From JAILLW01 sp045629045 (GTDB lineage: Bacteria; Bacillota; Clostridia; Lachnospirales; Lachnospiraceae), in the NCBI GenBank assembly GCA_045629045.1, contig JAZQQM010000004.1:124001-188000 (forward strand): a DNA stretch of 64,000 nt. Direction: 5' to 3'. The translations under genes were made by a program, and so were the position numbers. This document shows, one piece after another, positions 27,321-37,568 of the stretch (positions within the stretch are counted from its first letter, which is position 1; every line of letters begins with the position of its first letter). The notes below the pieces were generated by a model. That model worked only from the letters and a program-made list of their open reading frames with translations, ran no database searches and was not told where the DNA came from.

Positions 27321-29486
27321 ATGTTCAAATCAGAAAAAAAACTATATAAAAAAAATCAGAAAATTAGGATGATTTATATTTGGGCACTTGTTTTGACTTT
27401 ATTTGTGGTTAGTTTAGTTTGGGCATATCATAAGTTAACTTATATTGAGCGCAAGATGTTCAATGATTCGGATGATACATTTATTATATTAGAAAATAAT
27501 AATGATGTTATAGAACAAGAATTCATAATGCCATATGATTATCTTCGGGGTGTTTCTGTCTGTATAAACACATTAGGCCGTGACAATAATTCCAAATGGA
27601 ATCTTACTGTACGAGATGAACAGAATAGGATTATTTGGGATAAAATCTTTGAAGCAAGTTTATTGCAAGATAACTCATATAATATTATTAATATTGATAA
27701 GAATATCAGGGTAGATAAAAATAATAAGTATACGCTGGAATTTAGAGCAATAGACGTAGATTTATTTTCCGGACTTGGATTTTATACATCTGATAAGTCT
27801 GTAATTGATGACGCAACGCTACAGTTTAATAGTGAGCCTATAGATGCAGATTTGTGCTTTGAAATTATGGGTGGTGATTTAGATTTCTGGTGGATTGGTT
27901 TTATAATAATATTATTTGTACTTTTGGGATTTACGGTTTTTAAAATAGAAAAGTTGTACCGTGAAAATAAAAAAATCACCGAAGATACTTTTACTCAGGG
28001 ATTAATTGTTTTGGGTATAGTATTTTTGATGTTGTGTACTTTTGCCGTTACAAGTGGATATTGTGATGAAACTGACAATATGCTTGGCGGCATGATAATT
28101 GCAAACGGAGGGATTTTATATAGAGATTATGTAACTCAACATACTCCGCTTGCATACTATATTTGCTCTTTATTTGCATTAACCGGTGCGGCTTCAATTG
28201 AACAATTTAGGCTTTCGTATTATTTGTTGCAGTCGATAATCTGGAGTTTGGTATATATTAGATATTCAAAAACAATTGGAAGCAAAAAAATGTTTATTCT
28301 TCCGATATTAGAAATCATTTGCCAGACTGCGATAATATTTCCGTATAACATTAGAATTTATGCTGAAGGAATTCAGGGAATTCTGTTTGTAATATTGATA
28401 TTGGAGTTTTTGTGCTATTTAAAAGATAAACAGCTTGGGTTAGGAAGATGCTGTATTATTTCCGTGTGCTTTTGGGGAAGCATAGGATCTGTATTTATGA
28501 GTGTTTACGCATTGATTTGGATAATTTTGGCGGTTGCCATTATTGAGATTATTGATTGGAAACACAGGGAGATATCTGTTAGAAATATTCTTGTTCGTTA
28601 TTACAAATTGGCAATAACGATGATTGTGCCGCTGTGCTGTGCATTTATATATTTTAAATTGAATAATTCATTAGAAAGTGCAATTAATCAATTTTATAGG
28701 TTTAATAGAGAAGTTTATCCTAAATATGTAGCAGGCCTTGGCGAGAATGTTTTACAACCAATTGTAAACTCGATTCAGCATTTCTTTGGAATATTTATAG
28801 ATAATTTTAATACTATTATTTCGGCTTCGGCAACCAATGTTAATATTTTGCAATTATTGTTGATGGTTAGTGTAATTGGCTTTACTATACTTTTGTATAT
28901 GAAGGGGGAAAAATGGGAATCAATAATTCCATTTTTAATAATGATTTTTTCGGCTCCAAGAGGATATGGATTTCATGGATTGGCAGCTTGGTATACTGCA
29001 ATACTTATTGTTGATCTGAATTTTGATGTTATTCTTGAGAGAATAGCTACGATGTCCAAAATTTTATTGGCAATTGTCCTTATTATGCTGTTGTATGTAT
29101 ATACGACAGAGGTTGGAAATAATCTGCTTCATCAGGAAGTATGCATTTCCGAGTTGGAAAGTGAAGTAATAGAACTAACTGAAGACTCGAAGGATATATA
29201 CCTTGATGCATGGACCTCGGGGTCGCTTTATTATCTTTACAAAGATAAATATCCTGTTAATAGTGCTGTATTTATGTTACCGTGGTATATGGACTGGTAT
29301 GAGGAAGATAATATAGTTGCATTGGATAACTCTCAACCCCAAATTGTAATATATAATGAGGATGAAGAGGTTTGGGGGCACACTAATTACTCGTCTGAAT
29401 TTGCCTACAGTTTGAAAGAAAAATATTCAAGACTTAGTAATGATAGTACGAGTTGGAAATATAATATATGGACAAGAAATAGCTAG
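27321..29486 (+). CDS. GT-C-like polytopic protein with extracellular beta domain
   Basis: The 721 residues have the order: one membrane helix (about 20-37), a soluble beta-rich segment (about 45-185), another helix, then about ten helices. The first loop of the multi-helix part carries SGYCDETDN, the acidic motif of GT-C enzymes, and then TQHTPLAYY. These proteins transfer sugars from lipid carriers on the outer face of the membrane. AAGGAAAG upstream supports the ATG. The same helix-beta-helix-GT-C layout appears in the genes at 30447 and 62392. Confidence 0.75.
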   Translation: MFKSEKKLYKKNQKIRMIYIWALVLTLFVVSLVWAYHKLTYIERKMFNDSDDTFIILENNNDVIEQEFIMPYDYLRGVSVCINTLGRDNNSKWNLTVRDEQNRIIWDKIFEASLLQDNSYNIINIDKNIRVDKNNKYTLEFRAIDVDLFSGLGFYTSDKSVIDDATLQFNSEPIDADLCFEIMGGDLDFWWIGFIIILFVLLGFTVFKIEKLYRENKKITEDTFTQGLIVLGIVFLMLCTFAVTSGYCDETDNMLGGMIIANGGILYRDYVTQHTPLAYYICSLFALTGAASIEQFRLSYYLLQSIIWSLVYIRYSKTIGSKKMFILPILEIICQTAIIFPYNIRIYAEGIQGILFVILILEFLCYLKDKQLGLGRCCIISVCFWGSIGSVFMSVYALIWIILAVAIIEIIDWKHREISVRNILVRYYKLAITMIVPLCCAFIYFKLNNSLESAINQFYRFNREVYPKYVAGLGENVLQPIVNSIQHFFGIFIDNFNTIISASATNVNILQLLLMVSVIGFTILLYMKGEKWESIIPFLIMIFSAPRGYGFHGLAAWYTAILIVDLNFDVILERIATMSKILLAIVLIMLLYVYTTEVGNNLLHQEVCISELESEVIELTEDSKDIYLDAWTSGSLYYLYKDKYPVNSAVFMLPWYMDWYEEDNIVALDNSQPQIVIYNEDEEVWGHTNYSSEFAYSLKEKYSRLSNDSTSWKYNIWTRNS

Positions 29487-29514
29487 AAAGACGCATATAA
29501 GTAAAGAGAGATAT

Positions 29515-30228
29515 ATGGATTGCTTATATTTAGTAATACCTGCATACAACGAAGAAGAAAATATTGAAAGCGTAGTGTCACAATGGTATCCGATTCTTGA
29601 AGGAAAAGATGAAAGTTCCAGGTTAGTTATTGCCGATAGTGGAAGTACTGACAGTACACATGATATTCTTATAAAGCTTCAATCAAAATGCAATAAGTTG
29701 GAAATTCTTAGTGATACCGGAAAATTTCATGGTCCTAAGGTAATAGCACTATACAATTATGCAATTAAGAATGGTGCAGATTATATTTTTCAAACTGATT
29801 CGGATGGGCAGACCAATCCGGAGGAGTTTGAATTATTTTGGAATGAACGAGAAAAGTATGCCGGAATATTTGGAAATAGGGTTATCAGGGGAGATGGCAA
29901 AGACAGAGCTTTTGTTGAATGTGTTGTATGTTTTCTCCTTAAAATATATTTTGGTGTCAATGTTCCTGATGCCAATGCGCCATTTAGACTTATGCGTGCA
30001 GATAGGGTAAAGAAGTATTTATATAAAATGTCTGAGGATTATAATCTTCCTAACATAATGATTACTACATTTTTCGCGAAATACGGTGAAAATATTAAGT
30101 TTGAAGAGATATCGTTTAAACCCAGACAGGCGGGAACCAATTCTGTAAATATTCCAAGAATAATCAAGATAGGTTGGAATGCACTAAGTGATTTTAGACG
30201 TTTTAAGAAGGATATGGAAAAATCGTAA
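29515..30228 (+). CDS. GT2 glycosyltransferase (dolichol-phosphate-sugar synthase-like)
   Basis: This GT2 enzyme of about 237 residues has VIPAYNEEENI at its start and TDSDGQTNPEEF as metal/donor motif. The frame is open from 29440, but ATG 29515 fits the domain start and lies 28 bases after the previous stop. There are no C-terminal membrane helices. Its product may supply the lipid-linked sugar for a neighbouring GT-C protein. Confidence 0.83.
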   Translation: MDCLYLVIPAYNEEENIESVVSQWYPILEGKDESSRLVIADSGSTDSTHDILIKLQSKCNKLEILSDTGKFHGPKVIALYNYAIKNGADYIFQTDSDGQTNPEEFELFWNEREKYAGIFGNRVIRGDGKDRAFVECVVCFLLKIYFGVNVPDANAPFRLMRADRVKKYLYKMSEDYNLPNIMITTFFAKYGENIKFEEISFKPRQAGTNSVNIPRIIKIGWNALSDFRRFKKDMEKS

Positions 30229-30243
30229 ACATTATAAAATGAT

Positions 30244-30428
30244 CAATTGTTACCGGAGAAACTAAATCTGATACTGCCCCAATGGCTGTGTTTGCAATCA
30301 ACATTAGAGATACTAATGCTGATTTTATAGGTTTTGTTGGTGAGTAAGTTCTAAGCATGAATCAGCGCATTATAAATCGACCGTTGGTGCTTGAAGTGAT
30401 GCGTTACAAAAAAGATGTGAATTCTTAA
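30244..30428 (+). pseudogene. Recombination scar: GT8 5' end joined to GtrB-like 3' end
   Basis: Bases 30244-30325 match 32711-32792 (start of the GT8-like gene, copy 2) with only two differences by eye. The sequence then switches to a degenerate copy of the 3' end of the GtrB-like gene at 24865: it reads GFVGE, stop, VLSMNQRIINRPLVLE and ends at TAA 30428. Both pieces are in genome orientation. The intervening parts of both genes are gone. This marks a deletion between two glycosyltransferase genes. Confidence 0.85.
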
Positions 30429-30446
30429 TAATGTCAGGAGATTGAC

Positions 30447-32699
30447 ATGAGTTTGACTAAGATTAAACATAATAAAAAATTAATAATGTTAGCAATAGAG
30501 ATAGCATTTTTTTTGAGTATTATTGGAATGATTATATATGGATATAGTCATAATGTTTCTTATGTCATCACAGAGGATAAAGTGTTTTCTGATTATGTAA
30601 CATATGATAATGGTTGGTCTATATCGGAAGGGGTTATTTCTTCTGACGAGAGCGATATCACCTTGATAAACTGTAAAGATATTTGTCTTGATAAGGGCAC
30701 ATATTCTTTGCTGGTTTGGTATGAAACTGATAATTATCAGAATATTATTCCCTATGTGGAAGGTAATAGGTCTGTTTACTTATTTTGGGGACAGGGGAAT
30801 GTATTCCTTCGCGATTCGGATAATTTTTTGAGATATGATTTTGAGACTTCGGGGACTATTCCTAATTTGGAATTGCATTTTAAATATGATGGACATGGGG
30901 ATTATTCAATCAAGAGAATTGAAATTTCTGAGAATCAGAATGCACATAAAAAAGTTCTGGTTTATTTTCTGTTGATTTCCATTTTCGTTAATATTTGGGT
31001 TTTCTTTTCGGAAAGAATTCGAAAAAATATTAAAGAATTAACGATACTTTTGATGGCGTGGGTTATTACGGGAATACCGCTGCTTAATGGTTACTGTAAT
31101 TGCGGTTATGATTTTTATTATCATACATTAAGAATAGAAGCTATTGCTCGAGAGTTACAGAACGGAAATGTACCATTTTGGATTGATTCTTTGTTTTTTG
31201 ACGGGGCAGGATATCCAAGTCCAATATATTATAATGACTTATTTCTTTATTTCCCGGCTTTGTTAAGGACGATGGGATTTTATGTTTATGAAGCTTGTAA
31301 TTATTATTTCTTTTTTATTAATGCAATTGCTATAGTTATTGCATATTTCTGTTTTAGAAAAATATTTAAATGCAATAAGATTGGGGTGGTAGCCACAGTA
31401 GTATATGTGACAACACCGTATAGACTGATGCTGTATTATGAAGGCTCGAATATTGGCCAGTTTACGGCCTATTCTTTTATACCACTTATTGCCTTGGGAG
31501 TATGGGAAATATATGTAAACACTGAAAAGTTTGAATGGGTGAAGGCTTCATTTTACATAGTGTTGGGAATGTCGTGTCTGATAGGCTCACACATTCTTTC
31601 TGTTGGTATGGTATGCATAGCCCTTGCTTATGTTGTGATTATTCGCTTTCGTACAACAGTGAAGCCTAAAGTGCTGAAAACCTGGATATTAACTGTGGTA
31701 TTAACGGTATTAGTTAATTTGTATTTTATAGTTCCGTTTGTTGACTATTTTATTCACGTTGATACCAATATTAGTATGAGAGTGGATAATGCTGTTCAAC
31801 TTATCCAACATTCAGGCAATGCCATAATGCAGTATTTTTTGTTTTTTGCCAATCCGTTTTTGAATACTAATACTAATAATCAAAATTCGCCGGGTATGGT
31901 GCTTATGAGCACACTGGTTGTTTCTATTGCTCTTTTAACTGTACGGAAGCTTAGAAAGGAACAGGTTAGCCTTCTAATTATGTCTTTTGTTTTTGGGTGG
32001 ATGTCAACCGAATGTTTTCCATACAATTGGCTTGCTGATAATTTAAAATTAGGAAGATTGTTGTCACAGATTCAGTTCCCTGACAGATGGTTATTGATAT
32101 TGTCATTGCTATTAACATTGCTGTTGGGTTCACTGCTTGTTTCTCGAGAAGATTATATAATCACAGAAAAAAATAGTAGCAGAGATATAGTTTTGATACT
32201 AATAGTTTCATGTGCAATTGTAATGGCACTAGTCTTTACTAGTTGGTGCGCGGAAGCCCGCGATGAAGGACATACTATGTTAAAATATGGTGATTCGGAA
32301 GAAATGTGGTGGTATGATGTGGGTTTGGCAGAGTATGTGAGAGAGGGAACAGATCTAATATCTTTACCTGGGGATTACGTTTTTGAAGATATTGAAGAGT
32401 ATGAGATAATTTCGAAAAGTGGAACTAATATAGAAATGTTTTGTTCAACTAACCAGTCTTCGGGATATATTGAGGTCCCTCTACAAAATTATAAAGGATA
32501 TAAAGCATGGGATGAAAAGGGCAATTATTTTGATATTATTGATGGAAACAATAATAGAGTTGCATTTGAATTACCTGCTAATTTTGAGGGAAATATTACA
32601 ATAGATTTTATAGCTCCTTCTATATGGATAATCGCGATAATTATTTCAACTGTAACGATTATTTTTATGATAGGAATTTGTATATATTTGAAGAAATAA
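30447..32699 (+). CDS. Large GT-C-like/YfhO-type polytopic membrane protein
   Basis: The 750 residues contain an N-terminal helix (13-33), an extracytoplasmic beta-rich domain (about 45-160), about eleven helices and a last helix at the C-terminus preceded by a second soluble domain. The loop GYDFYYHTLR holds the D/H pair typical of this class of GT-C-related proteins, followed by YPSPIYYND. The likely role is extracytoplasmic transfer of a sugar from a lipid carrier; the specific family is uncertain. CAGGAG upstream of ATG supports the start. Confidence 0.7.
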   Translation: MSLTKIKHNKKLIMLAIEIAFFLSIIGMIIYGYSHNVSYVITEDKVFSDYVTYDNGWSISEGVISSDESDITLINCKDICLDKGTYSLLVWYETDNYQNIIPYVEGNRSVYLFWGQGNVFLRDSDNFLRYDFETSGTIPNLELHFKYDGHGDYSIKRIEISENQNAHKKVLVYFLLISIFVNIWVFFSERIRKNIKELTILLMAWVITGIPLLNGYCNCGYDFYYHTLRIEAIARELQNGNVPFWIDSLFFDGAGYPSPIYYNDLFLYFPALLRTMGFYVYEACNYYFFFINAIAIVIAYFCFRKIFKCNKIGVVATVVYVTTPYRLMLYYEGSNIGQFTAYSFIPLIALGVWEIYVNTEKFEWVKASFYIVLGMSCLIGSHILSVGMVCIALAYVVIIRFRTTVKPKVLKTWILTVVLTVLVNLYFIVPFVDYFIHVDTNISMRVDNAVQLIQHSGNAIMQYFLFFANPFLNTNTNNQNSPGMVLMSTLVVSIALLTVRKLRKEQVSLLIMSFVFGWMSTECFPYNWLADNLKLGRLLSQIQFPDRWLLILSLLLTLLLGSLLVSREDYIITEKNSSRDIVLILIVSCAIVMALVFTSWCAEARDEGHTMLKYGDSEEMWWYDVGLAEYVREGTDLISLPGDYVFEDIEEYEIISKSGTNIEMFCSTNQSSGYIEVPLQNYKGYKAWDEKGNYFDIIDGNNNRVAFELPANFEGNITIDFIAPSIWIIAIIISTVTIIFMIGICIYLKK

Positions 32700-32700
32700 T

Positions 32701-33555
32701 ATGAAACGAGCAATTGTTACCGGAGGAACTAAATCTGATACAGCCCCAATGGCTGTGTTTGCAATCAACATTAGAGATACTAATGCTGATTTATTTGACG
32801 AACTTGTAATTTTTCATGATGGAATCAAGTTAAAAGATCAAGAATTGATTAATAGTATTTTCCCCACACGCTTTATTGAGTACAAATATCCAAATAAGAG
32901 CAAAAACAATGTGATTCTATCTTATTTTTCCGAGATGCTTTTTTGCAAATATGAATGTTTTAATTTGCTTGACAATTATGATGAAGTAATGTGGAGTGAC
33001 TACGACGTTGTAGTACAAGGAAGACTTGATGAAATGTGTAATGTAAAATATAACCGTATTAATTGCTTGACTTATGAATTGACTATCAAGTCTATGCTTT
33101 ACAAAGATATAGTGAATGATGAAATACTACAATACGACTTGGATGATACCGGAATGATTACTCCTATTTTCACTATCTCAAAGTTTAACGAAAATCCTAA
33201 GGATATATGCAACTGGTGTTACGATAAAACTGCCAAATGGGATAAAGATATATATTTACCCGAACAATGTGTTCTTAGCTTGGCACTTCAAACATATGAC
33301 ATTATTTGTGATAGATTTCCGTCAGAAATATATGCCTGTCATCCGTCTAAGTCAAAAGGTAATGAAATAATATTGCATACGTATGGTCAGCCTAAATTCT
33401 GGAACGGACTTCATAATGCGAAGTGGGATGAAATGTATGCCGAGTGGCGCGATATAGGTGGAAGTGCTTACTGTGAATGGAAGAAAAGGCTGGCTCGAAA
33501 TTTCGCACTTGTAAAGAGTAAACTAGTAGGCAATAAAAATAGAAAATATGAATGA
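32701..33555 (+). CDS. GT8-like glycosyltransferase, copy 2
   Basis: This 284-residue protein has the same length and block order as the 17248 product: AIVTGGTKSDTAPMAVF, WSDYDVV and GQPKFWNG. The substitutions in the middle (residues 105-175) suggest a different acceptor or donor. The 5' end is the source type of the fragment at 30244. It starts one base after the upstream stop. Confidence 0.76.
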   Translation: MKRAIVTGGTKSDTAPMAVFAINIRDTNADLFDELVIFHDGIKLKDQELINSIFPTRFIEYKYPNKSKNNVILSYFSEMLFCKYECFNLLDNYDEVMWSDYDVVVQGRLDEMCNVKYNRINCLTYELTIKSMLYKDIVNDEILQYDLDDTGMITPIFTISKFNENPKDICNWCYDKTAKWDKDIYLPEQCVLSLALQTYDIICDRFPSEIYACHPSKSKGNEIILHTYGQPKFWNGLHNAKWDEMYAEWRDIGGSAYCEWKKRLARNFALVKSKLVGNKNRKYE

Positions 33556-33584
33556 TTTATTAATTGGTACCATTGGTGTTGCTT

Positions 33585-34964
33585 ATGTCTCTGTTCTCGT
33601 TTCCATTTTTATTATTTTTAACAATTGTTTTTCTTGCATATTATTTAGTTCCTGCTAAATTTCAAAAATACATCTTGTTTTTGACAGGTTATTTGTTTTG
33701 CTTTTCATTTGGATGGAAATGCATTATCGCGCTTATTTTAGCAACGGTTATAACATATCTTTTTGCCCGTATTTTAGAAAAACATAAAAGTGCACCACTT
33801 CTTATTACCTGTATTGTGCTATGTATAACACTTCTGTTTTTTACCCGCATATCTGATATTTTACCTGCCATAGGTATATCCTTTTACACTCTTCAGGCAA
33901 TCGGATATGTAGTTGATGTTTATAATCGAAAAACTACTGTTTGCAATAACATACTCGATTATGCTCTTTATGTTTCGTTTTTTCCGACCTTATTATCAGG
34001 CCCTATAGAAAGAAGTACTTCCCTATTGCCTCAGATTAGGCAATCTGCAAAAGAGTTTAATCTTGAGATGGTTAAGTCCGGTATGTGGTGTATGCTGGGA
34101 GGATATTGTCTTAAATTGCTTATTGCAGACAGACTTTCACTGATAGTTGATGGGGCTTTTGAGGCTGTTGGTGATACTTCGGGAGGGACTCTTGCTATAG
34201 CTGTGATTCTGTACGGACTTCAATTATATGCCGACTTTGCAGGATATAGTCTGCTTGTTTATGGAATCGCAAGAGTTTTCGGATATGAAATAATTCTTAA
34301 TTTCAAACAACCCTATTTTTCTCAGAGCATTAGAGAATTCTGGGGAAGATGGCACATCAGTTTATCTAATTTTCTTAAAGATTATATTTATATTCCCCTT
34401 GGTGGAAGTCGTTGCTCTAAAGCTCGAATTTTCATAAATTTACTCATTACATTTACTGTCAGCGGAATATGGCATGGAATGGGACTTAATTTCATGGTAT
34501 GGGGACTTATTCATGGCATATACCAGATATTGGGAAGATTCTTTTCACATAACAAAAGCAATCCGAAGAGTGATAAAGGAATATTAGTCAAAGTGATGAA
34601 GGCTTTAAGAACCTTTGTCCTGGTTGATTTTGCATGGATATTTTTTAGAGCAGCTTCCCTGAATGAGGCTTTTGCCGTTGTTAAGAAGATTTTTACAGAA
34701 TTTGATGTATTGGGTACCTTTGATAATTGTAATTTCCTAATGGGATATTCGAAACTTAGATTTATTTTGTTAATACTTGAGATTGTAATTTGGGTTATTA
34801 TAGACATTATGCATGAAAAGAATATAAGTATCATTTCGATTCTTGATAATCAAAAGAGTATAGTAAGATATTTGGTATATTCGGGAATCGTAGTGGTATT
34901 GCTGATAGCCGTGATTCACGATCTCGGAATGGGAAATTCCGGATTCATTTATGCGAATTTTTAG
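33585..34964 (+). CDS. MBOAT-family O-acyltransferase (AlgI/DltB-like)
   Basis: This multi-helix protein contains SFYTLQAIGYVVDVY, LSGPIER, the REFWGRWHISLS block and the active histidine in SGIWHG, all typical of AlgI/PatA-type MBOAT proteins. It would pass acetyl groups across the membrane to a surface polysaccharide. A TTG at 33564 keeps the frame open, but ATG 33585 (MSLFSFPF) gives the usual N-terminus. The SGNH partner follows with no gap. Confidence 0.88.
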   Translation: MSLFSFPFLLFLTIVFLAYYLVPAKFQKYILFLTGYLFCFSFGWKCIIALILATVITYLFARILEKHKSAPLLITCIVLCITLLFFTRISDILPAIGISFYTLQAIGYVVDVYNRKTTVCNNILDYALYVSFFPTLLSGPIERSTSLLPQIRQSAKEFNLEMVKSGMWCMLGGYCLKLLIADRLSLIVDGAFEAVGDTSGGTLAIAVILYGLQLYADFAGYSLLVYGIARVFGYEIILNFKQPYFSQSIREFWGRWHISLSNFLKDYIYIPLGGSRCSKARIFINLLITFTVSGIWHGMGLNFMVWGLIHGIYQILGRFFSHNKSNPKSDKGILVKVMKALRTFVLVDFAWIFFRAASLNEAFAVVKKIFTEFDVLGTFDNCNFLMGYSKLRFILLILEIVIWVIIDIMHEKNISIISILDNQKSIVRYLVYSGIVVVLLIAVIHDLGMGNSGFIYANF

Positions 34965-35927
34965 GTGAATTGTTTGAAGACATTCTTTAAAAAGATAACA
35001 ATAATTGCATTAACTTTATTATGTTTAATTGTCGTAATCGAAGTTTTATCTTTTACAGAACTTCCCGGCAGATATCTTGGCTACTTTACGGATAGTTACG
35101 AATTGCTGCCAACCGGACCTGATGAAATAGTTCCGCGTATCGAACATGCACGGGAAGAAGACGGAACCGGTATATTAATCTGTGGGGACAGTGTATGCGG
35201 TCAGCTATTTAATGATTTACAGGATATCAATCCCAATATAAGCATCGTGGCATCCAACGGTGGTGTATCTGTACCCGGACAGTACCTTATTATCAGGGAA
35301 TATCTGTCTCATCATCCCCAGGCAACAGAAGTCTATCTTTTTCTACTCCCTGTTTCGTTAATGCGTGGATATGATACGGATTATGGTTACCAATATGCGG
35401 TAGCTCCCTTTGTTGAAACGGATACTTTGAAATATCTTGATAGCGATACTATAGATATTATTAGGAAAACTTATGGGAAGCTTAGTACAGATCCTACCTT
35501 CGAGCAGTTCATTGATAATTCCGGAATTAATAAAAAACTGTATCTTAATTATCTTAAAGAATATAGAATACCTTATGTTTCGGACAATTCCTTTGAATTG
35601 GCCGATAAATATATTGCGAAAATAAAGCAGCTCTGTGATGAGAACGATGTGGATTTTTATCTTATATCCTCACCTGTTTCCGACCGATTCTTGGACGAAT
35701 ACAGTAATTGGGAGTCTGATTACGACAAGACGGAATTATCTAAATTATTCCCCGATTACCTAAATAATATACTCTTTTTCCCGGATGAAGAATCTGTGGA
35801 CGGAACGCATTTTGGTGGCGACTATTCCACTAGAGCATGCTATAATATTAAAATTAGGGAAATGATTTCAGAAACGTCTCTTGCGGATAAAATGAATTTG
35901 GGAGATAAAATCAGTGTTGTTAAGTGA
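34965..35927 (+). CDS. SGNH/AlgJ-like partner of the MBOAT acyltransferase
   Basis: The protein has 320 residues and one N-terminal membrane anchor (about 9-28). Catalytic blocks are GDSVCGQLF (serine) and DGTHFGG (Asp/His) near the end. Its GTG start is immediately after the MBOAT stop. Together the pair looks like an O-acetylation machine in which MBOAT delivers the acetyl group and this protein moves it to the glycan. Confidence 0.8.
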   Translation: MNCLKTFFKKITIIALTLLCLIVVIEVLSFTELPGRYLGYFTDSYELLPTGPDEIVPRIEHAREEDGTGILICGDSVCGQLFNDLQDINPNISIVASNGGVSVPGQYLIIREYLSHHPQATEVYLFLLPVSLMRGYDTDYGYQYAVAPFVETDTLKYLDSDTIDIIRKTYGKLSTDPTFEQFIDNSGINKKLYLNYLKEYRIPYVSDNSFELADKYIAKIKQLCDENDVDFYLISSPVSDRFLDEYSNWESDYDKTELSKLFPDYLNNILFFPDEESVDGTHFGGDYSTRACYNIKIREMISETSLADKMNLGDKISVVK

Positions 35928-35931
35928 AGTA

Positions 35932-37161
35932 ATGATTAAGTCACTAATTTATATTGTGATACTAATTATATGCTGGACAGTTTGCGTAATGAAAAGGAAG
36001 AATTATGTGATGTTCGCATTTACTGTATCTATTATGATATTTTTAGTGACCAATGTATTTATTTGGATTGAATCAGATTTTACGGGAATGGGAGTGCCAT
36101 GGGATTTTACAGATTTTACCGATCCTGTCAAGACTGGTTATGGTAATATCATTTCGACTAATTATCCTCCGATTGCAACAATTGTTTTTAAGTTTTTTCA
36201 TCTACTTGTAGTTAATAAAACCAGTAATACTTTGGCATTGTGGTATGGTACATTTCTCTTTTTGTTCATATGTCTTGCTGTAATTATAATTCTTTCTTTG
36301 GATTATATTCGTGTACGAGATGCAAATAGTGAGAAGAATGTTCGTAGTATTCTTGCTGTTTTATTATTATCGAGCCCACTTTTATATGCATTGAGCCGTG
36401 CTAATTTAATCTTAATAGCCTATATAGGTATTTTGCTATTTTTGCTGTACTATGATTCTGAGTCGGTGGGTAAGAGAAGTATCGCAATAATTGGTTTGGT
36501 AATTGCAGCAAATATTAAGTATTATCCCGCAGCTTTTGGCTTGTTGTTACTTAAGAAAAAACGTTATAAAGAAGCGATAATTTCGGCTTTCTTAGGACTA
36601 CTTGTATTTTTTATTCCCATTTGGTATGAAGTCGGTATATCAGGGACGTTTGAAGGTATAAGATCATTATTTGCCGGAAGCCAAGAATTTGTGGACTATT
36701 ACCGTGACAATTGTGCAGGACTTTCTACATGGCAAATATTAAATTTCACATTAAATATTTTAGGGATATCATTTTCGAAATCCTTAGTAGTATTATTAAA
36801 CAGAGTTATTTTGGCGGTTGTTATAGGAACATCACTTGCATGTTCATATTTTACTGTGCGAGATGATACAATCCTTTTTATGTGCGGCGCTTTGTGCATG
36901 TTTGTACCCACAGTAAATTTTTGGTATTCGGCCATTTCCCTTTTGCCGGCAATGGTGGTGGCGCTTTGTGACAGAAAACAGACTGATTTCTTTTCCGGAA
37001 GCATAATCGCGTTGTTTTCATTATCAGTGGTGTATTATGAGACTAATAAAGTTCCGCTCGGCAATGGTTTTGCCTGGAGTATTTATTTGTTGTGGCTAGT
37101 CTATGTGATTGAATGTTTAAAGGATAGATTTGTATTAGGAATTAATAGGAGGAATAGATGA
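35932..37161 (+). CDS. GT87/GT-C-like polytopic membrane protein
   Basis: This protein of about 409 residues has around ten helices, an early loop ending NYPPIATIVF and a positively charged stretch ANIKYYPAAFG, both familiar from GT87/DUF2029 mannosyltransferase-like proteins. The frame opens at TTG 35914 within the previous gene; ATG 35932 is the preferred start. Its end overlaps the DUF2304 gene by 4 bases. Confidence 0.7.
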   Translation: MIKSLIYIVILIICWTVCVMKRKNYVMFAFTVSIMIFLVTNVFIWIESDFTGMGVPWDFTDFTDPVKTGYGNIISTNYPPIATIVFKFFHLLVVNKTSNTLALWYGTFLFLFICLAVIIILSLDYIRVRDANSEKNVRSILAVLLLSSPLLYALSRANLILIAYIGILLFLLYYDSESVGKRSIAIIGLVIAANIKYYPAAFGLLLLKKKRYKEAIISAFLGLLVFFIPIWYEVGISGTFEGIRSLFAGSQEFVDYYRDNCAGLSTWQILNFTLNILGISFSKSLVVLLNRVILAVVIGTSLACSYFTVRDDTILFMCGALCMFVPTVNFWYSAISLLPAMVVALCDRKQTDFFSGSIIALFSLSVVYYETNKVPLGNGFAWSIYLLWLVYVIECLKDRFVLGINRRNR

Positions 37162-37511
37162 TACCTCAGACCTTACGTATTACATTATGTATAGCGGTAA
37201 TCTGTTATTTCATAATTATTCTGCATTATCTTAAAAACAAAATGCTGGAACTGCGTTATTCGTTAATCTGGTTATTCTGCGGAGTAGTAATGGGAATTTT
37301 GGTATTTTTCCCTGAATTACTTGAGAAATTTATCAGAATCCTCGGAATCGAAAGCAATATGAACGGCCTGTTCATTATAGCATTTGCTTTTGTGATAATC
37401 CTGCTTATGATGCTTACTTCCATAGTATCGAGAACTTCGATGAAAGTTCGGTCTTTAACTCAGGAAATAGCAATGCTTGAAAAACGTGTACGGGAACTTG
37501 AAGAGAAGTGA
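37158..37511 (+). CDS. DUF2304 small membrane protein
   Basis: The protein has 117 residues: helices near 5-23, 34-51 and 68-87, then a coiled-coil tail (LTQEIAMLEKRVRELEEK). DUF2304 proteins lie next to lipid-linked sugar synthases (GT2) in many clusters, possibly as partners; their biochemical role is unknown. Here a GT2 gene lies 1.6 kb downstream. Confidence 0.8.
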   Translation: MIPQTLRITLCIAVICYFIIILHYLKNKMLELRYSLIWLFCGVVMGILVFFPELLEKFIRILGIESNMNGLFIIAFAFVIILLMMLTSIVSRTSMKVRSLTQEIAMLEKRVRELEEK

Positions 37512-37568
37512 TACATTCTGATATAATAGAAGGGTTAATGTGCTAGTAAATAGGAGATTTGTTGAACC

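Noticed and set aside
33548..33660. A short frame starting ATG 33548 that overlaps the GT8 stop
   Set aside because: It translates to a hydrophobic stretch ending after about 36 codons. The MBOAT N-terminus is already supplied in another frame from 33585, so this is a shadow.
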